The translations under genes were made by a program, and so were the position numbers. 30,191 nucleotides of DNA from DASZZV01 sp035544835 (lineage in GTDB: Bacteria; Acidobacteriota; Thermoanaerobaculia; Gp7-AA8): positions 1-30,191 of the forward strand of contig DASZZV010000463.1 in NCBI GenBank assembly GCA_035544835.1, given 5' to 3'. Below the pieces are notes generated by a model that was not told the DNA's origin, made no database searches, and was given only the letters and a program-made list of their open reading frames with translations. Shown here piece after piece: positions 24,275 to 30,191 of the stretch; position 1 is the first letter of the stretch, and each line of letters opens with the position of its first letter.

Positions 24275-24879
24275 AGACTCAGTACATCCTTGCTGCCTCA
24301 CTGCTGGTCGTTACCGCCTGCGCCACTTCGGCACCCAGGACCGCACCGGCCGCCTCTGCGCAGTCCACGTCGTCAGGATCATTCACCGGGACCAGCGCCG
24401 GAAGAACTCCGGCTCCTGTGGTCGCCGTCGACAGTTCGACAGCCACCCAGACCACGTCGTCATCGATCGCCGCGTCATCCCCGTCCGCCCCTCCAGCTTC
24501 GGCCGCGGCGACGGCGGTAACGCTCTACAAGCGCCTCGGTGGATACGACGCCATCGCCGCGGTCACCGATGACTTCCTGGTCAGAATGATCACCGACAAA
24601 CAGCTCTCCCGTTACTTCGTCGGGTTCAGCCAGAGCTCGCGCGATATTCTTCGCGAACACATTGTCGAGTTCCTATGTATTCAGTCGGGCGGGCCTTGCA
24701 AGTACGTCGGCCGCGATCTTGGCGATGTCCATACGGGACTCAAGATTACCGAAAGCGACTGGACGGTAGCGGTAAATCACCTGGTCGCAACGCTGGACAA
24801 GTTCAAAGTCCCGGCGCAGGAAAAGACGGATCTTCTCGGAGCCGTCTCGAGCTTCAAGGAAGACATCGTGGGGAGGTAG
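24271..24879 (+). CDS. Lipoprotein truncated hemoglobin (TrHb group I-like)
   Basis: 202 aa. The lipoprotein signal MKTQYILAASLLVVTAC has its lipobox Cys at 17. An Ala/Ser/Thr/Pro-rich linker of about 65 residues follows, and a globin domain from about 83 to 202: LYKRLGGYDAIAAVTDDFLV, LREHIVEFLCIQSGGPCKYV and GRDLGDVHTGLKITESDWT, with H154 as the proximal heme ligand. Truncated hemoglobins bind O2 or NO and are mostly cytosolic, so a lipid-anchored form on a long linker suggests a periplasmic or surface redox role. ATGA overlap with the chelatase gene suggests linked heme chemistry. Confidence 0.88.
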   Translation: MKTQYILAASLLVVTACATSAPRTAPAASAQSTSSGSFTGTSAGRTPAPVVAVDSSTATQTTSSSIAASSPSAPPASAAATAVTLYKRLGGYDAIAAVTDDFLVRMITDKQLSRYFVGFSQSSRDILREHIVEFLCIQSGGPCKYVGRDLGDVHTGLKITESDWTVAVNHLVATLDKFKVPAQEKTDLLGAVSSFKEDIVGR

Positions 24880-24896
24880 AGCGATTTTCGCGGTCG

Positions 24897-24989
24897 GATT
24901 TCGAATTTCGAATTTCGAATTTAAAAAATGCACTCGAGCATCACGGCTTGGTTTTAAATTCGAAATTCGAAATTCGAAATCCGAAATCC
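24897..24989. repeat. Inverted pair of heptamer arrays
   Basis: 24897-24927 (ggatttcgaatttcgaattt...) is the perfect 31-bp reverse complement of 24952-24982. Each arm is made of ATTTCGA/TTCGAAA-type units with 7-bp period. The 24-nt loop spans 24928-24951. The right arm continues to 24989, ending 4 nt before the cstA start codon, so the hairpin may terminate the globin transcript and cover the cstA translation start. Confidence 0.92.
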
Positions 24990-24993
24990 ACCC

Positions 24994-26838
24994 ATGAACG
25001 CCCTCCCGCTCATCCTGTTCTTCCTGGCGGTGACCGCGATCGGCTACCGTTACTACTCGGCATTTCTCGCTGCAAAAGTGCTGTCGCTGGACGACAGCCG
25101 GGTGACGCCGGCGCATCGCCTGAATGACGGACAGAATTATGTCCCGACCAATCGGTGGGTGCTGTTCGGCCATCATTTCGCGGCGATTTCCGGGGCCGGG
25201 CCGCTGATCGGACCGGTCCTGGCGGCGCAGTTCGGCTACCTGCCCTGCTTGTTGTGGCTGGCCTTCGGCGTGGTCTTCGCCGGCGCGGCGCACGACTTCA
25301 TTATTCTAGTCTCGTCGGTCCGTCGCAACGGCCGCTCCCTGGCGGAGATCGCGCGCACTGAGATCGGTCCGGTGGCCGGAACGACGGCCATGATCGCCAT
25401 CCTCTGCATCATCATCATCGCCCTGGCCGGACTGGGCATCGCCGTCGTCAACGCCCTGGCAGACTCGCCCTGGGGTCTCTTTACCATCGCCATGACCATT
25501 CCGATCGCGCTGGTGGTCGGCGTGTATCTGCATAGTGGAAAGGCCAATGCCATCCAGCGAGGTTCGATCTGGGGAGCAATTGCCGTACTGGCCGCGGTCG
25601 TGGTCGGTCGATGGATTCCCGGCTCGATGCTGGAACCCTTCTTCACGCTGTCGAGGACGCAGATCACCATCGCCCTCGCTTCATACGGATTCATCGCCTC
25701 GGTGCTTCCGGTCTGGATGCTGCTCTGCCCGAGAGACTACCTGTCGTCGTACATGAAGCTCGGGACGATCTTCGCTCTGGTCGTAAGCACGATCATCGTG
25801 GCCCCGAAGATTCACGCACCGGCCATTTCCCGTTATGCCGCTGGTGGAGGACCGATCATCCCCGGCAAGTTGTATCCCTTTGTCTTCATCACCATCGCCT
25901 GTGGCGCCATCTCCGGGTTTCATGCACTGATCGGCTCGGGAACGACTCCGAAGATGATCGACAGGGAGAGTGACACGAGGATGATCGGCTACGGCGCCAT
26001 GATCTGCGAGGGGCTGGTCGGCTGCATCGCGCTGATCGCCGTCTGTGCTCTGGAACCAGCCGACTACTTTGCGATCAATGTTTCCCCGGCGACCTTCGCG
26101 AAACTGGGGCTGAGCACCGTTCACCTCAATGAGCTGTCGCGCCTGGTCGGTGAGAACGTCGCCGGCAGAACCGGCGGCGCCGTCTCGCTGGCTATCGGCT
26201 TCGCCCAGATCTTCGCCGGATTGCCGATGCTCAAGGGACTGATGTCCTACTGGTATCACTTCGCCATCATGTTCGAGGCTCTGTTCATTCTGACCACCAT
26301 CGACACCGGAACGCGGGTCGGCCGGTTCATGGTGCAGGAGTTTCTCTCGAAGATGTTCAAACCGTTCGAGAATCCCAGCTGGATGCCGGGCACCATCATC
26401 GCCACCGGACTCGTGGTCGTCGGCTGGTCCTACTTCATTCTCACCGGCTCCATCTCTCAGATCTGGCCGATGTTCGGAATCGCCAATCAACTGCTGGCCT
26501 CCGTCGCACTCTGCGTAGGCACCACGGTTCTCATCAACAGTGGAAAAGTCAGGTACGCATGGACAACTATGGCGCCACTGGCTTTCGTCGCCTCGACCAC
26601 TCTCTACGCCGGCATCCGTTCGATCTTCGACAACTTCCTGCCGATGACGACACATCCGGAGAAAGCGTTCGCCGGATATCTGGACACCACTCTCACGGCC
26701 GGCCTGATGCTCTGTCTGGTCGTCATCCTGCTGGCCTCCGCGCGAACCTGGATCCGGGTCGTGCGAGGTGAGACCGTGAGCGGAGTCGCTGTCGCCGCCG
26801 CGGAGCGCGGCGGAAGGCCGCCGAGTGGATGTTGCTGA
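24994..26838 (+). CDS. cstA: CstA/BtsT-family carbon starvation (peptide or pyruvate) transporter
   Basis: 614 aa, about 15 TM helices. The N-terminus MNALPLILFFLAVTAIGYRY and the conserved DGQNYVPTNRWVLFGHHFAA, ISGAGPLIGPVLAAQFGYLP and SGTTPKMIDRESDTRMIGYG are diagnostic of CstA/BtsT. Members import peptides (CstA) or pyruvate (BtsT) on nutrient limitation. No Shine-Dalgarno precedes ATG 24994; the heptamer inverted repeat ends 4 nt before it. The final residues (VAVAAAERGGRPPSGCC) are encoded by a GC palindrome (26795-26813) and may be a repeat-derived addition. Confidence 0.94.
   Translation: MNALPLILFFLAVTAIGYRYYSAFLAAKVLSLDDSRVTPAHRLNDGQNYVPTNRWVLFGHHFAAISGAGPLIGPVLAAQFGYLPCLLWLAFGVVFAGAAHDFIILVSSVRRNGRSLAEIARTEIGPVAGTTAMIAILCIIIIALAGLGIAVVNALADSPWGLFTIAMTIPIALVVGVYLHSGKANAIQRGSIWGAIAVLAAVVVGRWIPGSMLEPFFTLSRTQITIALASYGFIASVLPVWMLLCPRDYLSSYMKLGTIFALVVSTIIVAPKIHAPAISRYAAGGGPIIPGKLYPFVFITIACGAISGFHALIGSGTTPKMIDRESDTRMIGYGAMICEGLVGCIALIAVCALEPADYFAINVSPATFAKLGLSTVHLNELSRLVGENVAGRTGGAVSLAIGFAQIFAGLPMLKGLMSYWYHFAIMFEALFILTTIDTGTRVGRFMVQEFLSKMFKPFENPSWMPGTIIATGLVVVGWSYFILTGSISQIWPMFGIANQLLASVALCVGTTVLINSGKVRYAWTTMAPLAFVASTTLYAGIRSIFDNFLPMTTHPEKAFAGYLDTTLTAGLMLCLVVILLASARTWIRVVRGETVSGVAVAAAERGGRPPSGCC
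26795..26813. repeat. REP-like hairpin in the 3' end of cstA
   Basis: CCGCCGCG-GAG-CGCGGCGG: a perfect 8-bp stem within the last 15 codons of cstA, just before the large composite palindrome. It encodes the AAAERGG segment of the tail. Confidence 0.6.
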
Positions 26839-26850
26839 GGTTTTCGGCCT

Positions 26851-27089
26851 CAGCGCGCGAAGGCGCGCGGTAGACCTGTAGCACCGGGCGTGAGCCCGGT
26901 GATGCCGCGAGCGCGCGTCGTAAGTCGATCTTCTCGTTCCAGAGCCCGCGGAGGCGGGCGGCAGATCGCGGAGGACCGTCTAACGCCCGCAATTCGCGGG
27001 CTGAGAAGAAAGAAAGGTGAAGGCCGGCGCACCGCCGACACCGGGCTTACGCCCGGTGCTACAGGTCTGCCGCGCGCCTTCGCGCGCTG
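26851..27089. repeat. Large composite palindrome downstream of cstA
   Basis: Arm 26851-26901 pairs with 27039-27089 over 51 bp with two mismatches. Each arm holds two hairpins (cgcgcgaaggcgcgcg and caccgggcgtgagcccggtg). Between the arms are further short palindromes (gcccgcggaggcgggc near 26952; gcccgcaattcgcgggc near 26984). It begins 12 nt after the cstA stop and ends 23 nt before the convergent gene's stop codon, so it may end transcription from both sides. Confidence 0.88.
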
Positions 27090-27112
27090 CACTCTGGCGA
27101 CTCGCCGCCGCC

Positions 27113-28414
27113 CTATCGCTTCATGATCTCGAAGTACGCTTTGCTCGGGAGGCGCTGAGATCTGCGATCGGGCAGATCATCCGCCCCTTTGGCGTCGATC
27201 TCATCCGCGGGAACGCCACGAGCCAGAAGCTCACGAACGGCGGCGGCGGCGAGCTTCGCCGCTGCTGCCGGACCTTCGCGCTCCTCGACGTGAGCGAACA
27301 CTGAGTATCGCGCCCCGCTCTTCGCCGCTTCCTTGATGGCCGGCGCCAGACGATCGAGCGATCCCTTGAATCGGGGCATCAGAATTCCGGCCGAGTCGAA
27401 ATGGATACCGTAAAGGGTGACCCGTCCATCCGTCGTCAGGCGGCGTGTCAGCGTCGGGGTATCCAACGCGGCCCCGGGGTCGGCGACCTGAATCTTCTCG
27501 TTGTCCCCGGCAACAGTGATGTGCGCCCAGATGTCTCTCGCATCTTTCTGGTAGTGAGCGAAGAGCTCGACGATGCTGTCGAATGGGCCGGTGTCGATGC
27601 GAACGATTTCCCAACCCGCACGCGTGAGCCCTTCCTTATAAGCGATCAGCGACCGAAACGTCGACACCGGGATCAAGCCTTGGTAGTAGTAGCGCTCCAC
27701 AACGGGACCGTCGATCGCGACATTCTGACCGTCGATGATGGCCACGAAGGGTCCCTCCGAGACGCGACTGCGCTCCGCGAGAAGGTCGAGTCCTGGTATG
27801 TGTCGCAGGAAAGGGAAATCATCGACATCCGTAATGCTCTCGGGCCTGGGGGCGGGAGGATCGAGCCGCAGCATCGTGAGGGCAAGCTCTTCGGGTGTCA
27901 GCGCACCCTCCCCGATGCTGCGAACCTTCGGGATTTGCGAGCGAATTGAGTGAAGCCCTACGCTTCCGTCCTTTACGGTGATCGCAACCCACGTTTCGTC
28001 GAGATCGCCGTTGCGCTTCGCGCTGAGCCGGGTCGTTGATTTCGATTTTGCGTCGAGCAGCACTTTGTAGTCGGCGGCCGACAGCGCGATGCGAAGCTCG
28101 CGCTCCAGGGCGGCACGTTTCTGCCTGCCGCCCCACACAATGTCGCGGGCGGTACCGAAAACAACGACATCATGCTGGCCTGAGGGATCGATGGTCTTCG
28201 ATACCGCAATCGGAATGCGACCTGCCGAAGGCACCGCATTCACGATATCGCTCTTCACCGTCATTCCCTTGAGCGCCGGCGCGAGCTCCGGGAGACCGGC
28301 TTTTTGCGCGTAAGGCGCCTCCCCCAGAAGGAGAGAGGGTATGAGCGTGAGCATGCACGCCATCAACGCAGGGATTGTTTTCGTGAATCGGCAGGGTTCG
28401 ATAAAAGAGGGCAT
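27113..28414 (-). CDS. Exported protein with OmpA-like C-terminal domain
   Basis: About 433 aa from ATG 28414; a later ATG (MACMLTLIPSLLLGEA) is possible. The N-terminal hydrophobic segment TKTIPALMACMLTLIPSLLL is a signal peptide. The middle (about 60-290) is unrecognised. The C-terminal ~130 residues (VTLYGIHFDSAGILMPRFKG, SLDRLAPAIKEAAKSGARYS and AAAVRELLARGVPADEIDAK) follow the OmpA-like peptidoglycan-binding fold, but the usual TD...N..LS.RRA signature is degenerate. An upstream extension to 28615 runs through the repeat element and is rejected. It probably sits in the periplasm or outer membrane. Confidence 0.75.
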   Translation of the reverse strand: MPSFIEPCRFTKTIPALMACMLTLIPSLLLGEAPYAQKAGLPELAPALKGMTVKSDIVNAVPSAGRIPIAVSKTIDPSGQHDVVVFGTARDIVWGGRQKRAALERELRIALSAADYKVLLDAKSKSTTRLSAKRNGDLDETWVAITVKDGSVGLHSIRSQIPKVRSIGEGALTPEELALTMLRLDPPAPRPESITDVDDFPFLRHIPGLDLLAERSRVSEGPFVAIIDGQNVAIDGPVVERYYYQGLIPVSTFRSLIAYKEGLTRAGWEIVRIDTGPFDSIVELFAHYQKDARDIWAHITVAGDNEKIQVADPGAALDTPTLTRRLTTDGRVTLYGIHFDSAGILMPRFKGSLDRLAPAIKEAAKSGARYSVFAHVEEREGPAAAAKLAAAAVRELLARGVPADEIDAKGADDLPDRRSQRLPSKAYFEIMKR

Positions 28415-28485
28415 CGTGCAAGAGGAGACAATTCCGCAGCTTGAAATGTTCCTTGTGTGGATGATCCAACCCAAAAGCCACGGTC

Positions 28486-28605
28486 TGTGTGGCACAGGCA
28501 CTCTTGCCTGTGTGCCGCGGCGTCGAGCCGCGGCGTTTCTGCGGCGATTCACAGGGAGGTCGGCCTCGACGGCCGACACACAGGCAAGAGTGCCTGTGCC
28601 ACACA
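28486..28605. repeat. Composite palindrome with perfect 29-bp arms
   Basis: 28486-28514 (tgtgtggcacaggcactctt...) and 28577-28605 are exact reverse complements over 29 bp. The interior has two further hairpins: CCGCGGC-GTCGA-GCCGCGG (28515-28533) and GTCGGCC-TCGAC-GGCCGAC (28559-28577). Each arm is partly self-complementary (cacaggcactcttgcctgtg). The layout is like a BIME. Confidence 0.92.
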
Positions 28606-28657
28606 AGATGCTCATCCCGCTCGTCGACCGACAGGGCGGCCCTTACAGCCTCTCTTT

Positions 28658-28678
28658 CTCAATTCTCAATTCTCAATT
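28658..28678. repeat. Tandem heptamer (CTCAATT)x3
   Basis: Three perfect consecutive CTCAATT units, ending 3 nt before the pilT stop codon (28682-28684). Confidence 0.88.
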
Positions 28679-28681
28679 CAT

Positions 28682-29755
28682 CTACCGGCCCGCCGCCGCT
28701 TCCTGCTCCACTGCCGCCCGGAATTGTTCTTTGTCGATGGCCTTGTCGAAAGCCGCGCGCGCCGTGATCTTTTTTTCTTCGAAGAGGCGGCGGATCGACG
28801 TGTCCATGTCGACCATGCCCTCACGGATTCCGGTCTGAATCATCGACGTGATCTGAACCGTCTTTCCTTCCCGGATGATGTTGCTCAGCGCCGGTGAACC
28901 GAAAAGAATCTCCAGCGCGGCCACGCGGCCACCGCCTACTTTCGGCAGTAGTTGCTGGGCGACCACGGCACGGATGGTTTCACCGAGGACGTTGCGAATT
29001 CCTTCCTGTTCCCCGGCCGGAAAGACGTTGATGATGCGGTCCATGGTCTTGGCGGCGTTGTTGGTGTGCAGTGTTCCGAATACGAGTGTTCCCTTCTCTG
29101 CCGCCGATAACGCCATGGCGATGGTCTCCAGATCGCGCATCTCACCGACCAGAATCAGATCCGGGTCTTCCCTTCCAGCGGCCTTGAGCGCCTCTGCGAA
29201 GCTTTTCGCGTGCGACCCGATCTCACGCTGATGGACCACGCACTTCTTGTTGGGATGGACGAACTCGATCGGGTCCTCAATGGTGATGATGTGGAGGTTC
29301 CGTGTCTCGTTGATGAGGTCGATGATCGCCGCCAGCGAGGTCGACTTACCCGAGCCGGTAGGACCGGTGACGAGAACCAGTCCGCTGCGAAGCGCTGCAA
29401 CCCGCCGGACCTGGTCGGGCAGACCGAGCTGCTCGATGGTCATGATCTTCGAGGGAATGATGCGGAAGACCGCTCCGGCACCTCGCTGTTGGCGGAACAT
29501 GTTGACGCGGTAACGCGCCACACCGGTGATCTCGTACGAGTAGTCGGCGTCACCACCGATCACGTACTCCTCCCACAATCGCGGCGGGCAGATGGGCTTC
29601 ATCATCTCCGTGAAGTCGGTCTCGAGCAGCGTTCGATAGCGGATCGACTCCATCGATCCCGACACCCTGAGCATCGGCGGCCTTCCGACGGTCATATGAA
29701 AGTCGGAGGCGCCGCGGTCGTTCATCAGCTTCAGAAAGCGATCGATTTTCTGCAT
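28682..29755 (-). CDS. pilT: PilT-family twitching motility ATPase
   Basis: 357 aa hexameric ATPase that powers type IV pilus retraction. An N-terminal PAS-like domain (SDFHMTVGRPPMLRVSG) is followed by a RecA-like domain: Walker A GPTGSGKST (131-139), Asp box TIEDPIEFVH (158-167), Walker B DLILVGEMRD (199-208) and His box GTLHTNNAAKTMDRI (from 227). The loop near SNIIREGKT stands where PilT usually has AIRNLIRE, so it may be closer to PilU or a divergent PilT. The C-terminal tail is Glu/Ala-rich. ATG 29755 has no strong ribosome site. No other pilus genes are visible in the window. Confidence 0.93.
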   Translation of the reverse strand: MQKIDRFLKLMNDRGASDFHMTVGRPPMLRVSGSMESIRYRTLLETDFTEMMKPICPPRLWEEYVIGGDADYSYEITGVARYRVNMFRQQRGAGAVFRIIPSKIMTIEQLGLPDQVRRVAALRSGLVLVTGPTGSGKSTSLAAIIDLINETRNLHIITIEDPIEFVHPNKKCVVHQREIGSHAKSFAEALKAAGREDPDLILVGEMRDLETIAMALSAAEKGTLVFGTLHTNNAAKTMDRIINVFPAGEQEGIRNVLGETIRAVVAQQLLPKVGGGRVAALEILFGSPALSNIIREGKTVQITSMIQTGIREGMVDMDTSIRRLFEEKKITARAAFDKAIDKEQFRAAVEQEAAAGR

Positions 29756-30129
29756 TGTCTAAGTCTCAGTCTCGATGCGAGTTGGAAAAGTTGGAGGCAT
29801 GCCGAACCCACGACTGTTCGAGCCATCAAGAGCGGCTAGCTCTCCCCTCTCCCCGGCGGGGAGAGGGTGGCGCCGCAGCGCCGGGTGAGGGGCCGTTGGT
29901 GAGCGCTGCGTGAGCCTGGAACACGCAAAACGAAAAAGACTCAGAGCAGCGTGAAGGTACAGCTGCAGCGCGAGTCTGTTACCCCCCTCACCCCGCGCTG
30001 CGGCGCGACCCTCTCCCCGCGGGGGAGAGGGAAGAGGGCGTTCCATGCCGAAGGTGAATTCCATTTCAGCAGCGACGTTCGCGTCGTTCCATGGCTCGGA
30101 ATGACAACGCGATTGACGTTCTGCATTCC
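29756..30129. other. Non-coding region upstream of pilT with inverted repeat pair
   Basis: Between pilT and the gene at the right edge. It holds the inverted pair of REP-like copies (29844-29892 and 29984-30031), a small CGACG-TTCG-CGTCG hairpin near 30078 and a gctcggaatgaca segment near 30092, related to 204-215. No gene is visible. Confidence 0.6.
29844..30031. repeat. Inverted pair of REP-like copies
   Basis: 29844-29892 (cccctctccccggcggggag...) and 29984-30031 are the same repeat in opposite orientations, flanking 91 nt. A third copy lies at 19425-19476. This cctctcccc/ggtgagggg repeat type occurs in many bacterial genomes. Each copy has two stems. Confidence 0.88.
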
Positions 30130-30191
30130 TCACGCGTACACCTTGCTCTTGAGAAAATCAGCCGAAACCAGTGGCTCGAAGTCTTCCTTTT
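30130..30191 (-). CDS. 3' end of a gene truncated by the window edge
   Basis: The minus strand reads 19 codons, KEDFEPLVSADFLKSKVYA, then TGA (30132-30130). The residue mix looks like a genuine C-terminus. The gene would run in the same direction as pilT and end 375 nt upstream of it. The fragment is too short to identify. Confidence 0.45.
   Translation of the reverse strand, partial: KEDFEPLVSADFLKSKVYA

Larger units (their letters stand above)
28415..28681. other. Intergenic region with a composite palindrome and heptamers
   Basis: This region lies between pilT and the OmpA-like gene (both minus). It contains the 28486-28605 palindrome and the 28658-28678 heptamer array. No gene is visible. 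Confidence 0.6.

Noticed and set aside
28415..28615. N-terminal extension of the OmpA-like gene to 28615
   Set aside because: The added residues are encoded by the two-arm palindrome, and the signal peptide follows the ATG at 28414.
29844..30031. Insertion sequence with terminal inverted repeats
   Set aside because: Only 91 nt lie between the copies and no transposase is encoded; it is a pair of REP-like repeats.
1..30191. CRISPR array or tRNA/rRNA genes
   Set aside because: Repeats are inverted or 7-bp tandem without regular spacers, and no cloverleaf or rRNA signature was seen by eye.

Overview
The window is a GC-rich bacterial chromosome segment of about 30.2 kb. Several traits point to Acidobacteriota or a close soil or sediment lineage: a Ser/Thr kinase fused to a TolB-like and TPR region, PilT, a PbpC/alpha-2-macroglobulin pair, tandem VOC proteins, GTG and TTG starts, and many palindromic intergenic repeats. 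The phylum is an inference; no rRNA or other marker gene is present. I see no tRNA, rRNA, CRISPR array, phage gene or transposase.

Layout. 1-323: a long inverted-repeat element and the leader of the first gene. 324-9288 (+): a thioester alpha-2-macroglobulin gene broken by a small frameshift near 3760, penicillin-binding protein 1C (pbpC), and a small membrane protein coupled to pbpC by a GTGA overlap. 9285-11486 (-): the kinase/TolB-like/TPR regulator. 11634-13926 (-): a tandem VOC protein and a family 5 solute-binding protein without a signal peptide. 14064-19291 (-): a six-gene operon, nearly all start/stop overlaps, with three GT-B glycosyltransferases, a lipoprotein, a B-box-like zinc protein and a two-TM protein. 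19698-20345 (+): a TetR regulator.

20410-20943 (-): a secreted TlpA/ResA-like thiol oxidoreductase in which an in-frame UGA replaces the first cysteine of the CxxC motif. A 7-bp hairpin follows at the spacing expected of a bacterial SECIS, so I read it as a selenoprotein (U61-P-F-C64). This is the most notable gene here. 21084-23067 (-): an HExxGH membrane protein, an antitoxin/RelE-type toxin pair, a one-TM peptide and a VOC protein. 23397-24879 (+): two half-size CbiX-like chelatase genes coupled to a lipoprotein truncated hemoglobin. 24994-26838 (+): a CstA-family transporter. 27113-28414 (-): an exported protein with an OmpA-like C-terminus. 28682-29755 (-): PilT. The 3' tip of one more gene lies at the right edge.

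A second theme is repeats. Most larger intergenic gaps hold a different composite palindrome, made of two long inverted arms that often enclose smaller hairpins (REP/BIME-like), or arrays of 7-bp AATT-containing units. One repeat arm also lies in frame inside a glycosyltransferase gene, and a repeat-like hairpin encodes the C-terminal tail of CstA. No RAYT transposase is present in the window.
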